Positions 8,928 to 18,093 of a stretch of DNA of 57,652 nucleotides are shown piece by piece. Location: assembly GCF_000332335.1 (NCBI RefSeq), contig NZ_KB235948.1:6586252-6643903 (forward strand), read 5' to 3'. Each line of letters begins with the position of its first letter. Within the stretch, counting starts at the first letter, position 1. The DNA comes from Kamptonema formosum PCC 10802 (GTDB taxonomy: Bacteria; Cyanobacteriota; Cyanobacteriia; Cyanobacteriales; Oscillatoriaceae). The position numbers and the translations under genes were made by a program. The notes under the pieces are model-generated. The model was not told where the DNA came from and ran no database searches. It was given only the letters and a program-made list of their open reading frames with translations.

Positions 8928-9313
8928 ATGTCACTCCAAAATTCCCGCTACAAGGTTTTAAAAGCATTATTGATATTGATACAGATCGGCTGGTTTAGTA
9001 CCGCTATACCTTCACTGTTCCCCCTCTTCAATTATTTCGCCGATAGACGTTTGCTACTCCTTTCCCACTCCCCGATTTGGGTCTTTTCTTGAGACTAACC
9101 CAAGCACTTGGGTTTTGTCAACCTATAAAAAAGCCCCTGACAGTCAAGCCAGGAGTGGACAGAGCTGGCGCATCCCCCCATCCGGTTTAACCTCCCTCCT
9201 CCCAGAGGAGCTGCATATTGAGAGCACCGGCGGGTTGGAGGACACCGCCAACAGCAGTGAGGTTGGCAAATCCTGGCACTTCAGCCGGCACAGTGCGGTT
9301 CACCTGCCGGCTG
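8928..9313. other. Intergenic region between antitoxin and polA-linked small gene
   Basis: No supported coding region. The minus-strand frame that overlaps it has no recognisable family and merges into the neighbouring gene. Small antitoxin genes like the one at 9314 are often followed by a toxin gene, but the sequence here has none. Confidence 0.4.
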
Positions 9314-9613
9314 TCATAACGCAAGCTCCAGTTGCCGAATCTTTTCCAGAATGTCTTGGCGAAGTTCGCACAAGCCGGCCCACTCAAAGAAATCAATCCC
9401 ATCGCCCAGTTCACCGGCTCCAAACCGGCGGTAAAATTCTGCTGAGTCCAGGCTGTACCGCCGCTCAAACTCCCGCAAGTCTCCCTCATACCGCTCCAAC
9501 CGCTGCCGGTGCTGGCTGAGGGCAACTTCTAGAAGCTTCCCCACTATCAAGTCTAGTTCTTCTGGATCAGAATAACTCTCCTTGAGGAGCTCCAGCTTTC
9601 GCAATGTGTCCAT
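9314..9613 (-). CDS. Small helical protein, possible antitoxin, downstream of polA
   Basis: A 99-residue, charged, mostly helical protein starting MDTLRKLELLKESYSDPEEL and containing RYEGDLREFERRY and FFEWAGLCELRQDIL. It resembles a group of cyanobacterial proteins that I recall next to TumE (DUF6516) toxins; that recollection is weak and no toxin gene follows it here. ATG at 9613 is chosen over longer frames because GGGAGG lies just upstream. It starts 13 bases after the polA stop, so it is probably co-transcribed with polA. Confidence 0.6.
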   Translation of the reverse strand: MDTLRKLELLKESYSDPEELDLIVGKLLEVALSQHRQRLERYEGDLREFERRYSLDSAEFYRRFGAGELGDGIDFFEWAGLCELRQDILEKIRQLELAL

Positions 9614-9626
9614 TAGTAACCCCTCC

Positions 9627-12600
9627 CTACTTCGCCTCCATCCAATTCTGCCCCGCACGGATATCCACCACCAGCGGCACACTCAGCAGCACAGCACTCT
9701 CCATCACCGACTTAATCACCGGCTGCAACTCCTCCCACTCCGCCGGCATCACTTCAAACACCAACTCATCGTGCACTTGCAACAGCATACGCGCCCCGCA
9801 ATTCCGCAACCTCTCCTGCAGCCGCACCATCGCCACCTTAATAATATCCGCACTCGAACCCTGAATCGGCGCGTTCGCAGCCGCACGCAGCTGTTCCGCG
9901 TCTTTCGGACCCAGCTTTTTCAGACGGTCAAGGTCAATCTCTTCCGGATTGCTGCCTTTCAACCGGCGCAAACTCTCCCCCTCAAATGTAAAATACCGGC
10001 GACGCCCCAAAATCGTCTCCACATACCCCTGCGCGATCGCCTCCCTTTGCAGCTGCTGCAAATATTCAAACACCTTCGGATAGCGCCGGTAGAACCGCTG
10101 AATAAACAGCTTCCCCTCCGCCGGCGTCTTCCCAATCGCCCGCGCAAACCGCGCTGAACCCATCCCGTAAATCACGCCAAAATTAATCGTCTTCCCAAAC
10201 CGGCGCTCCTCCGCACTCACCGTTTCCTTCTCAAACAGCAACTTCGCCGTCACCGTATGCACGTCCTGATTGTTGCGGTAAGCCTCCACCAGCACCGGCT
10301 CCTGACTCAAGTGCGCCAAAATCCGCAACTCAATTTGCGAATAGTCCGCCGACACCAGCAGCCAGCCCGGTTCAGGCAGAAACGCCTTGCGAATCTGCCG
10401 CGAAAATTCCGTGCGAATCGGAATATGCTGCAAATTGGGATTAGAAGAGGACAGCCGCCCCGTCGCCGTAGCCGTCTGGTTGAAATCCGTATGCACCCGC
10501 CCCGTGTCCGCTCGCACCAGCGCCGGCAAAGCGTCCGCATAAGTAGACTTCAACTTCGCCAGAGTGCGGTGTTCCAACATACAGTCAACAACCGGATGCT
10601 GGCCTTGCAGCCTTTCCAAAACAGCTGCGTCTGTCGAGTAGTAACCCATCTTGGTTTTGCGCGACTTCTTGGTGTCTAATTTCAGCTTTTCAAACAGCAG
10701 CTTGCTCACCTGCTTCGGCGAACCCAAATTGAATTCCTCCCCACCGACAGCCTTATAAGCTGCCTCCACAATCTTTGCTAAGTCCTTTTCCAGCTGATCC
10801 GATAGTTCTTCGAGATATGGGCTGTTAATGCGGATTCCGGTGTATTCCATCTCAGCCAGCACCGGCTCTAGCGGCTGCTCAACTTCCAGCAGCAGCCGGT
10901 GAACTCTCTCAACCGCCTGCAATTCCTCCCGCAGTTTCCCCACCAGCAAGAACGTCGCATACACATCCATCCCGCAGTAGTCCGCCACCTCCGGAATCTT
11001 TAAATCCGCAATTGTTTTGCCTTTAGGCACTTTTAAAGACTCGTAGCTTTGAGCCTTTATCCCCAACTTGCGCTGTGCTAAATCACTCAGTTTGTAGCTT
11101 TCTTCACTCCGGTCGTCGCTTTCTTTTGGCAAAAGCACATAACTTGCAAGCATCGTGTCAAAGACGGCACCCGCCAGCTCAATCCCCTGACAGCGCAGCA
11201 CCAAGCGGTCAAATTTGGCATTGTGCAGCGCTTTGGGATAGTCCGCACTTTCCAGAATCGGACGCAGCGCCTCCAACACCGCTGCCTTGTCTAGATTCCC
11301 CCCGCCAGTGTGGCCGGTGGGAATATAGGCCACATCTTCCTCACCGGCTCCCCAACAGCAGCCAATCCCCACCAGTTTCGCGTCACGCGGCTCCAGCGCA
11401 GTGGTTTCCGTGTCCCAAGCGACGGGAGTATCAGAGTGAGTGCGGGTTTGCAGCAGCTGCACCAACTCCGCCAGCTTTTCCGGCGTGTCAATAATGCGCG
11501 GCTTAATCGGCACCGGCTCCCGAACCGTTGGCACCGGCAGTTCTGCTGGGGCTGGGGCTGCCGGTTCGTCGAACAGCGACAGTTGCCGGTCTTCCAGCAG
11601 CGGTGCCGGGGCGGCTGCGATCGCCCGTGCCGGCACCGGCTCAGGATCGCTCGCCGGCTCAGTTGCGCCGCCAAACAGCGCGTGCATTTGCTTGATTTTG
11701 CTCAAAAAGCTCTTGAACTCGAACTTTTCCAGCAGCGGTACGAGCGCCCCCTCGTCAAAATCCTTGAGCTTGCAGTCTTCGAGCTCAATTTCCACCGGCA
11801 CGTCGAGGACAATTCTCGCCAGGTGCTGGGAGTGGTAGGCGTCTGCTTTCCCAGCTTCCAGCTTTTTCTTGACGGCTCCTTTAATATTGTCTGTCGAAGC
11901 GTAAATCCCGTCAAGCGAGCCGTAAACGCTTAGCAAACTCACCGCTGTCTTGTCCCCAATTCCCTTAACGCCGGGGATGTTATCGGAGGCGTCACCGCAG
12001 AGAGCTTTGTAATCGACCACCTGAGCCGGTGCTACGCCGAGTTTCTCCTTGACCTCTTCTGGGCCAAATTCGCGGGCGATTGCTTTTGCGGAGCGCCCGA
12101 AGGTGTCCTGACTGAGATACAGGACGCTGATGCCTTTTGCCGCATCTACCAGTTGAAATAAATCCCGGTCACCGGTGACGATTTTCGCCCGATACCCCGC
12201 CTCGCTCGCCCGCTGTGCCAGGGTGCCCAAAACGTCGTCCGCCTCGTAACCCGGAGCGGTCACAGCCTGCAGGTTCAAGGCGCTGAGCAGTTCCTGGAGA
12301 TTTTCCAGCTCGATGAGCAAGTCTGCCGGTGTGTCCGTCCTGTCCGCTTTGTAGGTGGCGTCCGCTTCGTGGCGGAAGGTGGGCTCGCCGAGGTCAAAGG
12401 CGATCGCAAGATATTGCGGCTTCTCCGTTTCTATCACCTGCAGCAGGGACTTGAGGAAGACATGGCAGACGCTGGTGGGGATGCCGGTGGATGTCCTCAA
12501 GCCCCCATCCCGACTTCTGGCTAAGGCGTGATGGGCGCGAAAGGCTAGCGAGTGGCCATCAACGAGTACCAGCGTTGGGCCTGCTGCCGGCTCGGAATGG

Positions 12601-12638
12601 CCGGCGGATGGGTTGGGGGCAGGGGCAGAGTTAGACAT
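9627..12638 (-). CDS. polA: DNA polymerase I
   Basis: Repair and Okazaki-fragment polymerase, 1003 residues. The N-terminal 5'-3' exonuclease (about 15-310) has LVLVDGHSLAFRA, VTGDRDLFQL and the helix-hairpin region NIPGVKGIGDKTA. A Pro/Ala-rich linker (about 325-385) follows, then the 3'-5' exonuclease. Its DxE motif is intact (WDTETTAL, near residue 409), so proofreading is plausible. The polymerase half shows motif A DYSQIELRILAH (near 764), motif B RRFGKTINFGVIYGMG and motif C QVHDELVFEV (near 956). ATG at 12638 is preferred; a TTG two codons upstream lies inside a conserved GGGATTGAAA element. The small helical gene follows closely. Confidence 0.97.
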   Translation of the reverse strand: MSNSAPAPNPSAGHSEPAAGPTLVLVDGHSLAFRAHHALARSRDGGLRTSTGIPTSVCHVFLKSLLQVIETEKPQYLAIAFDLGEPTFRHEADATYKADRTDTPADLLIELENLQELLSALNLQAVTAPGYEADDVLGTLAQRASEAGYRAKIVTGDRDLFQLVDAAKGISVLYLSQDTFGRSAKAIAREFGPEEVKEKLGVAPAQVVDYKALCGDASDNIPGVKGIGDKTAVSLLSVYGSLDGIYASTDNIKGAVKKKLEAGKADAYHSQHLARIVLDVPVEIELEDCKLKDFDEGALVPLLEKFEFKSFLSKIKQMHALFGGATEPASDPEPVPARAIAAAPAPLLEDRQLSLFDEPAAPAPAELPVPTVREPVPIKPRIIDTPEKLAELVQLLQTRTHSDTPVAWDTETTALEPRDAKLVGIGCCWGAGEEDVAYIPTGHTGGGNLDKAAVLEALRPILESADYPKALHNAKFDRLVLRCQGIELAGAVFDTMLASYVLLPKESDDRSEESYKLSDLAQRKLGIKAQSYESLKVPKGKTIADLKIPEVADYCGMDVYATFLLVGKLREELQAVERVHRLLLEVEQPLEPVLAEMEYTGIRINSPYLEELSDQLEKDLAKIVEAAYKAVGGEEFNLGSPKQVSKLLFEKLKLDTKKSRKTKMGYYSTDAAVLERLQGQHPVVDCMLEHRTLAKLKSTYADALPALVRADTGRVHTDFNQTATATGRLSSSNPNLQHIPIRTEFSRQIRKAFLPEPGWLLVSADYSQIELRILAHLSQEPVLVEAYRNNQDVHTVTAKLLFEKETVSAEERRFGKTINFGVIYGMGSARFARAIGKTPAEGKLFIQRFYRRYPKVFEYLQQLQREAIAQGYVETILGRRRYFTFEGESLRRLKGSNPEEIDLDRLKKLGPKDAEQLRAAANAPIQGSSADIIKVAMVRLQERLRNCGARMLLQVHDELVFEVMPAEWEELQPVIKSVMESAVLLSVPLVVDIRAGQNWMEAK

Positions 12639-12665
12639 TTTCAATCCCGTTTCAGGGTTTCATTC
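12639..12665 (-). repeat. Solitary CRISPR-repeat-like element, copy 2 (abuts polA start)
   Basis: Read on the minus strand it ends ACGGGATTGAAA directly against the polA ATG, preceded by GAATGAAACCCTGA. It shares the CGGGATTGAAA core with copies at 28023-28047 and 30316-30339. Here it would lie in the polA ribosome-binding region, so it could affect translation. Confidence 0.5.
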
Positions 12666-12802
12666 TAGCGCTGCTTCCGCCTCCCCCTCAACCCAGATAC
12701 TTTTCCTTGCGTCATTTCCGTTTATATGGTGTACTCCCGAAGATTGAGGGGCCAGATGCCTGTCCTGCAGGAGATCGCTTTTTTCATATTAGTGAGGTAC
12801 TG

Positions 12803-12835
12803 AGAAACCCGGTTTCTTTAAGAAACCGGGTTTCT
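12803..12835. repeat. Perfect 15-bp inverted repeat, AGAAACCSGGTTTCT family
   Basis: AGAAACCCGGTTTCT, then TTA, then AGAAACCGGGTTTCT: two 15-base arms that are exact reverse complements, each itself almost palindromic. The same 15-mers occur as a pair at 27926-27940 and 27979-27993. This is a dispersed palindromic repeat able to form a long hairpin. Confidence 0.85.
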
Positions 12836-13009
12836 GGCGCGTACTTCATCCAACTGAAAACCTCTATATATCCGTAGATCAGGCGTTCCCTCCGACCCTC
12901 AATGTTTAATGTCCTAACTAATTTGGCTATCGCTACAGTTTATATAAATTAGATACAGCCGGCTGAGGTGATTTATGAAAGGCGCACCGGCCTGCGCTGC
13001 CGATAAATA

Positions 13010-13031
13010 GGGGCGGTCAAGCAACCGCCCC
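13010..13031. terminator. Hairpin downstream of the first PEP-CTERM gene
   Basis: GGGGCGGT and ACCGCCCC pair around a 6-base loop, about 70 bases past the stop of the minus-strand gene at 13100. A clear T-run is missing, so the terminator call is tentative. Confidence 0.4.
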
Positions 13032-13099
13032 AAACAAGGCCACTCTGCCAAATTGTCTGCCAAATTGTGACGCTGCCCCAGCTGTATCCCGATCGGCAA

Positions 13100-13921
13100 C
13101 TAGGAAACCTTAGCAACCTTGCGCCGGCGAGAGGCGGCGAGGGACCCCGCGACCAGTCCCAGACCGGCAAGGGTTGCCGGTTCGGGGACGGATGCGGCGG
13201 AACCGACGACTTTCCAGTCTGGCCCCTGGTAGCTGCTCTTGGTGATCACTCGCAGCCCGCTAATCGGTCCTGACACCCCCAAGTCTGCTAAAGTCACGCC
13301 CTTAGAACCTACGTCCTGAGCGCCGTTAATTTCGAGAGTGTCAAGCTTGTATCCAGCATTTTGCCAACTGCTAGAGTTCCCCAGGCTGAACAAGTTGCCA
13401 ATCAGGTTTCCCCCAGCATCCAGGGCTTGAATGTCAAGTTGGCTGTTCTTGCCACGCTCCCAGAAGAATAATTTATCTACTGCCTTATTGAAGGAAAGGT
13501 CAATCGTAGACTTGCCGCTATCTTCCGTATCAATAATACTGCTGAGGTACAGGTTGCCCAGGGCAGCCACCACACCATTATTATCAAGCTTTTCCTGGGA
13601 CAGCCCAACCGTTGCTAAGTCTCCCCTGTCAGCGCTGGCTGCGCCGGTGTCGCCTCCTGTCCAGAGGTCATTCCAGACAATATTGGCTCCACTCACCACA
13701 GCAAAGTCTGTGATGGCAGTATTGCCGATCTCTACTGACTGCAGCAGGATATCCCCTTTCCAGGTATCGGGGTTTGGCAGGGCAGCCTGGTAGTTGGTCT
13801 TAAAATCGAACGCCTGAGCTGAAGACGAAACTGCTAAAACGCTGCTGGCGATTAACCCCAAACAGGACGCCGTGTATTTGAGAGTCTTAGCGGTTGCCGC
13901 AGTCAATGTAGTGGTTTTCAT
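13100..13921 (-). CDS. PEP-CTERM exosortase-dependent surface protein
   Basis: A secreted protein of 273 residues. It begins MKTTTLTAATAKTLKY with a hydrophobic signal region (LGLIASSVLAVSSSAQAF) that should be cleaved after SAQA. The C-terminus carries the sorting signal PEPATLAGLGLVAGSLAAS followed by RRRK, the motif, membrane helix and basic tail recognised by exosortase. The middle part (KTNYQAALPNPDTWKGDILL and following) resembles the exosortase-dependent surface protein group I know as XDP2, but the family name is from memory. ATG at 13921 is preferred over 13933 by signal-peptide fit. No exosortase gene is in the window. Confidence 0.85.
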   Translation of the reverse strand: MKTTTLTAATAKTLKYTASCLGLIASSVLAVSSSAQAFDFKTNYQAALPNPDTWKGDILLQSVEIGNTAITDFAVVSGANIVWNDLWTGGDTGAASADRGDLATVGLSQEKLDNNGVVAALGNLYLSSIIDTEDSGKSTIDLSFNKAVDKLFFWERGKNSQLDIQALDAGGNLIGNLFSLGNSSSWQNAGYKLDTLEINGAQDVGSKGVTLADLGVSGPISGLRVITKSSYQGPDWKVVGSAASVPEPATLAGLGLVAGSLAASRRRKVAKVS

Positions 13922-14511
13922 TGGAAGCCCCATATTCCGTCGGACACTTTGCTGTTCGTGTTAGCTTATTTCCTTTATAAAAGAACCGCTGTGCACTGTC
14001 AAGGGAGGTTTGGGGATTTAATCAACTCTTGATACAACTTGCGAGTTTTGTAAAGTTTTGATAAAGATGCTGGAATAGAACCTTCTGCTACGGAGGCTCC
14101 CACTTTTGTTAAAAATGAACATTTCTCCTTTCTATCCCCCCTCCCCCCTTGTCGCGGCACACGCTGCGGTTATGCGAGCTCCTGCAGTCCGGTTTCCGAG
14201 CAGCTCCCTTTCCGGCTATCCGGTTAAAAGCTTTGCTTTAATAGTCCATATTCTAAAATCTGAAACCCTTGCTGTATTTGTATTTCAGCCTGAAAAGCCC
14301 GCCTTAAATTCGGGCATCCGGGCAAAAACGCGCGCGAGTTGGGGATGCCGGTGACGGTTCCCACACTCCCCAGGCAACGCACCCTGATAAAGGCACCGCA
14401 CGCCCAGGCCGGGGAGTGGCCACAGGCAGGTGACTCTCCACAAGTGGCACAAAAGAACTGCGGGCTGTCAAAACCTGCTGTTCTGACGGATTCCAATCGC
14501 AGCTCGCTTTC
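13922..14511. other. Intergenic region between two PEP-CTERM genes
   Basis: Both flanking genes are on the minus strand, so this contains the promoter region of the 13921 gene and the end of the upstream transcript. The overlapping frames, such as 14224-14496, have no protein-family features. No repeats of the window's main families are seen. Confidence 0.45.
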
Positions 14512-15219
14512 TTAACCGATTTCGCGGTGACGCCGGCGGCGCACTCCCAGCAAACCCGCAGCTCCCACGCCCAGCAGTGCCAGCGCTGTAGAAGGCTCGG
14601 GGACTTTTTTGCCTTTGAAGATGAAGTCGTTGTAGTCCTTGTCGTATCCATCTTCCATTGCAATTAACACCTGCTCAAACCCGACAGAGAGGCTCGCGGT
14701 TTGCGGGCTTTGGCCCGGATTATTTTGAATCCAGGTTGGCCCTTGGAGGTTGTAGGTGTAGCTGCCACCGTAGATAAATTTGGCCTTATTGGCATCACTG
14801 CCCAGGGAATACGGGGCACTCACCACATTCGGCGTTGCTGGATTGTACTTCCTCAACCCTAACTTGTATTCGACCCCAGCGAGAAAGTTGAAGGTGGTCG
14901 TGCAGTTGGACATCGACAGGCCGCAGGTTCCCTTCCAATCATTCTTGGAGTCGTTAGCGCCAGGATCGGAGCCTCGCAAGTCTTCTGTAAACAGGGTGCC
15001 GGCTAGGGTGCCGTCTGTGCGGTACACCCCCAGGGCTGTCTGCCACATCCCGTGAGACTCCAAGAAGTCAAACTGGACAGTGGTGTTGGTGTCAAATTTG
15101 ATACCATTCACTCCAAAATTGCTGGGCGTGAGAGAGGCGGCGAGCGCCGGAGTGGAGAAGCAGGCGACCGCAGAGGCGGCGGCTGCGGCAGTTAGGCTAG
15201 CGACAAGTTTCGTTTTCAT
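14512..15219 (-). CDS. PEP-CTERM secreted protein
   Basis: A 235-residue exported protein. The signal peptide is MKTKLVASLTAAAAASAVAC with a likely cleavage after PALA. The C-terminus is VPEPSTALALLGVGAAGLLG followed by VRRRRHREIG, the PEP motif, membrane helix and basic tail. Just before it lies DGYDKDYNDFIFKG, an Asp/Asn-rich motif common before PEP-CTERM signals and possibly calcium-binding. The body (residues 30-200) contains a Cys pair in TCGLSMSNCTTTF. It is processed by exosortase elsewhere in the genome. Its neighbour at 13100 has the same sorting signal but no clear body similarity. Confidence 0.85.
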   Translation of the reverse strand: MKTKLVASLTAAAAASAVACFSTPALAASLTPSNFGVNGIKFDTNTTVQFDFLESHGMWQTALGVYRTDGTLAGTLFTEDLRGSDPGANDSKNDWKGTCGLSMSNCTTTFNFLAGVEYKLGLRKYNPATPNVVSAPYSLGSDANKAKFIYGGSYTYNLQGPTWIQNNPGQSPQTASLSVGFEQVLIAMEDGYDKDYNDFIFKGKKVPEPSTALALLGVGAAGLLGVRRRRHREIG

Positions 15220-16082
15220 TTCAAACCCTCACCCAAGTCGTTTGTGCGAGAAAATTAATTTTTGGCTTACTTTAATTATGCGGCACTTCCAGTGGCCAGT
15301 CTAGGGTTTGGGCGCTTCTTTGTCAATTCTTTACAATTGTGCGGGGGTTGTGTGAAGTTTGGACTGCTAAACAGCAGATGAGCCTCTGGCTGCCAGCCTT
15401 TGCGCTCGGCTTTTGCGTTCTTGTGCCAACAGCGCTGGCGTGCGCGCTGCCGGCTATTTCTCTCCCCCTCTCCCCCCCATTCTTGAGAAGTGTGGGTGTT
15501 GATTTTTGCCTGAAAAGAAAGGGGGTGAGGGGGTGAATTTAGCACGAATTCTCTTGATAAACAAGCTCTGAGAGGGTGAATTGAGCGCGCTCTTCTCCTC
15601 CTGTCCCCTGATGCTCAAGTCTTGCCTGCTCCTACCGGGAGCCGGTGGCAGCGCCAGCGATATCAGTGCTATTACATAGAGGAAACATTAACTCTCGATT
15701 TTAGGGGCTCGGTTTTCCCGGATAAGACCGGCTCGCCGCTCACCTTGCCGAGAGCCGGTGTGGGGACGCGACACCGGCGTTTTTACAGAGTTCCTAAAAA
15801 AGGCTCTGCTGTCTTGTCGGGAATCATTATAGCAGTAGGCAGTTAGGTTAGGACATAGGCATCATCGCATTGGGGCAGTGGGCGATGGGGCATTGGGCAA
15901 AAGCTATGAGTCTTCCATGATGCGCCATGCTCGCCGCGCCATGCTCTGTGCGCCATGCCATTATAGCAGCAGCCACTTAGGGAACCTACATTCCGGCCTC
16001 CCCTGCTCCCCCGCACCCAAAGCTCCTATTATCCTAACCAATATGACTGCTGCTATAGCCCCAGCCACACCGCCACCAGACC
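15220..16082. other. Repeat-rich intergenic region
   Basis: The first half carries no recognisable feature beyond upstream sequence of the PEP-CTERM gene. The second half (15826-16058) is occupied by a TATAGCAG-type repeat element. Microrepeats of the GGGCATTGGGC and GCGCCATGC kind occur at about 15870-15960. Confidence 0.5.
15826..16058 (+). repeat. TATAGCAG-type MITE-like element, composite copy 1
   Basis: Two ATTATAGCAG starts (15826 and 15960) and one inverted end (CCTAACCAATATGACTGC then TGCTATA, to 16057). The inner part 15960-16058 carries terminal inverted repeats (TATAGCAGCAG...TTAGG against CCTAA...CTGCTGCTATA) and the shared body CTACATTCCGGCCTCCC. A close relative lies at 17082-17246. 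Confidence 0.65.
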
Positions 16083-16502
16083 ATGACCCACCACCAACAG
16101 CTGCTCAAAATTCAAACTGCCGGCAAGTCGCTGTGCAAAATCACCTCGAAAGTTGAAGCCGTCGTCGCGGAATCGGGCGTCGCAACTGGCCTGTGCGCCC
16201 TGTTTCTGCGCCACACCTCTGCCAGCTTGCTGATCCAAGAAAACGCCGACCCCGACGTGCTGCGGGATTTGGAAAATTTCTTTGCCAAGCTCGTACCAGA
16301 AGACAGCCGGCGCTACATCCACAACGCTGAGGGCCCGGACGACATGCCGGCCCACATCCGCACGGCCCTGACCAAGACCTCGGAACAGATTCCCATTGCC
16401 GGAGGGAGACTCGTGCTGGGAACCTGGCAGGGAATCTACCTCTGGGAGCACCGGCAGCGCAGCCACATCCGCGAGCTGGTGGTTCACGTCACCGGCGACT
16501 GA
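16083..16502 (+). CDS. YjbQ / UPF0047 family protein
   Basis: A 139-residue protein of the YjbQ (UPF0047) family, members of which have been reported to have secondary thiamine-phosphate synthase activity. Seen are the core stretches CALFLRHTSASLLIQENADP and DVLRDLENFF, then YIHNAEGPDDMPAHIRT and GTWQGIYLWEHR near the end. The conserved His in RHTSASLLIQEN and in the IHNAEGPDD and LWEHR motifs probably bind metal or substrate. It ends normally at VVHVTGD. It stands alone between two copies of the same repeat element and is followed by a rho-independent terminator. Physiological role in this organism is uncertain. Confidence 0.93.
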   Translation: MTHHQQLLKIQTAGKSLCKITSKVEAVVAESGVATGLCALFLRHTSASLLIQENADPDVLRDLENFFAKLVPEDSRRYIHNAEGPDDMPAHIRTALTKTSEQIPIAGGRLVLGTWQGIYLWEHRQRSHIRELVVHVTGD

Positions 16503-16563
16503 GCCCCAGACGAGCCCCCCACCGGCCACGCCGGCATGCCGGTGTCCGCAGCGTGCCGCCGGC

Positions 16564-16583
16564 AGCCGGCAGCCGGCTTTTTT
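16564..16583 (+). terminator. Rho-independent terminator of the YjbQ-family gene
   Basis: AGCCGG and CCGGCT pair around CAG and are followed directly by TTTTTT, about 60 bases after the stop codon at 16502. Confidence 0.7.
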
Positions 16584-16732
16584 CACCGTCAGATGACTCG
16601 CTCAAACCCGAAGAATATTAAGTTTCTCTGCCACTCGTGGGAATTTTAAGCCTTGTATGTTAATTATTCCTGAACAGAGGAGAGCTAGTTTAAAGAATTC
16701 CGGCGTCTGTCTTGCCCAGCACTCACCACCGC

Positions 16733-16879
16733 AAGCCGGTGGGGAAAGGCACCGGCTTGGGGCTGTCCATCAGCACCTTCATCGCGGTCGAAAACCCAGG
16801 CTGCGTCTTCACCTGTCAGTCTCAACCCGGACAGAGAACCGAATTCTCGATTGAGATCCCGATTTGCCAGCAACCTTAG
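16733..16879 (+). pseudogene. Histidine-kinase ATPase-domain remnant
   Basis: A 49-codon frame ending in a stop at 16877-16879 reads [14 protein letters not shown], then TFIAVENPGC and RTEFSIEIPICQQP. This is the C-terminal end of a HATPase domain: the G2 box and final strand. Its first 42 bases match the corresponding part of the kinase gene at about 20511-20552 almost exactly, then the two diverge. No H-box or PAS region precedes it, only ~150 bases of unrelated sequence after the YjbQ terminator. It is best read as a broken copy of a kinase gene end, either a duplicated piece of the neighbour or what is left of a paralogue. Confidence 0.8.
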
Positions 16880-16978
16880 AAACCATTGAGGGGGCTCGGG
16901 GGGAGGCGGAGAAAATTGAATTTTGGGAAATTAACCAGATTTTATATACGGAGGAATTCTGAATTGGCAATCTCAATG

Positions 16979-17075
16979 ACACAGGACTTACGCAAAGCCT
17001 CTATCTGTAGGGTGGGGAACGCGAAGCGCGTCACCCACCACACACCACATTGACTGTCGCTGCATAAGTCGTGTT
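16979..17075. mobile_element. Short MITE-like element with GACTTAYGCA ends
   Basis: Left end ACACAGGACTTACGCA and right end TGCATAAGTCGTGTT are imperfect reverse complements 97 bases apart. The interior has a GTAGGGTGGGGAACGCG hairpin arm against CGCGTCACCCACC. Size and ends fit a non-autonomous insertion-sequence derivative. No transposase is present. Confidence 0.6.
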
Positions 17076-17081
17076 ACAAAT

Positions 17082-17246
17082 TCTATAGCAGTATGCACTT
17101 AGGTTAGAACATTAGACCTTCAGGCTCGGCGGACGCCGTACCTACGTCTATATGGCAGTAAGCATTTAGGAACCCTACATTCCGGCCTCCCTTGCTCCAG
17201 AGCTCCCGAAGCTTCTATTGTTCTAACCAATATGACTGCTGCTATA
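17082..17246 (+). repeat. TATAGCAG-type MITE-like element, composite copy 2
   Basis: TCTATAGCAGTATGCACTTAGG at the left, a second start at about 17149, the shared body CTACATTCCGGCCTCCC, and the inverted end TTCTAACCAATATGACTGC then TGCTATA to 17246. It has the same composite design as 15826-16058. Confidence 0.65.
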
Positions 17247-18093
17247 ATGCTAAAATTACAGACTGATTAGCTATCTTACTCTGACCTGACTTTCAACACC
17301 AGTGCAGACATTCCCTATCCCTCTTGAGAGTTTGGTCTTTGGAATTACTTTTTCTCGCTCTTGGGATAATGTCCCAATCTTTTACTGGGTGGTGAAGACT
17401 ATAAGTCTGAGCGTCCCTCTACATTATAGTCAATTAATGTCTATTACTGTCTGCTCTGTGAAGGAAGTTTTACAATACCGGTACGCTCTCAGACTCGACC
17501 GGGCTAGGGCTGGCCACTCGAAAGCTGAGCTTGGTCAAGTGCCAGCGGGAGGACGATCTGGAGCCTCTATTGGGCCTATTTACCGGCACCGGAATGCTCC
17601 CATCACCGGCATGCTTGCTGTGGGCCCAGAGCGCGTCTGGCTGATGCACTCCGATCGGGGCTGAGGGCCTTGAGCGACATTCATCAGGGGAAAGCGTTCG
17701 CAAGGGAATTAACCGGAATTTAAAAAGCTTAGGAAATATAAAAAACACATTAGCCAAACATTCCCCCCCTGATGTAACACTGTATTAAGTTAAAGATTAA
17801 AAAATCTTTAAAGATCCTGTTCGAGAGCGAGTGCAAAAATAGAATTGAATTAATAAAAAAAATACCTGTTTAGATAGGCCCAGATAGCTTCCTTGGGCCC
17901 TGCGATGCCGGGGCGTCAGGATGAACGGGCGGGACAAACAGGCAGGGTTAGCGTCAAAACAAAGCTGGCTGGTGTTTCCAGCCTAGCACCGGCTGGGGCT
18001 GGAGGTGAGTGTCAAGACTCGCGTCTGAACCCTAAAGATCAACAGTTATGTGGGTATGAAGCTGTAGAGATTTTAAGAAGAGGGGCGTGCGTT

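Larger units (their letters stand above)
12639..13099. other. Intergenic region between PEP-CTERM gene and polA
   Basis: Holds the polA upstream region with the repeat-like element at 12639-12665, a perfect long inverted repeat (12803-12835), and a GGGGCGGT/ACCGCCCC hairpin (13010-13031) that is placed to end the PEP-CTERM transcript. No coding region is supported. Confidence 0.5.
16880..18093. other. Repeat-rich region upstream of the PAS histidine kinase
   Basis: Contains a short MITE-like element (16979-17075), a second TATAGCAG element (17082-17246) and an AT-rich stretch (about 17690-17880) likely to hold the kinase promoter. A longer kinase reading frame extends back to a TTG at 17893, but that part (17893-18093) shows no domain. 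Confidence 0.5.

Noticed and set aside
9187-9525. Minus-strand frame that could be a toxin for the 9314 gene
   Set aside because: It mostly overlaps that gene in another frame and has no toxin motif.
14224-14663. Minus-strand frames near the second PEP-CTERM gene
   Set aside because: Either overlap the real gene in another frame or lie in non-coding sequence.
17893-18093. N-terminal extension of the PAS kinase from TTG 17893
   Set aside because: No domain or conserved sequence; the ATG at 18094 stands just before the first PAS domain.
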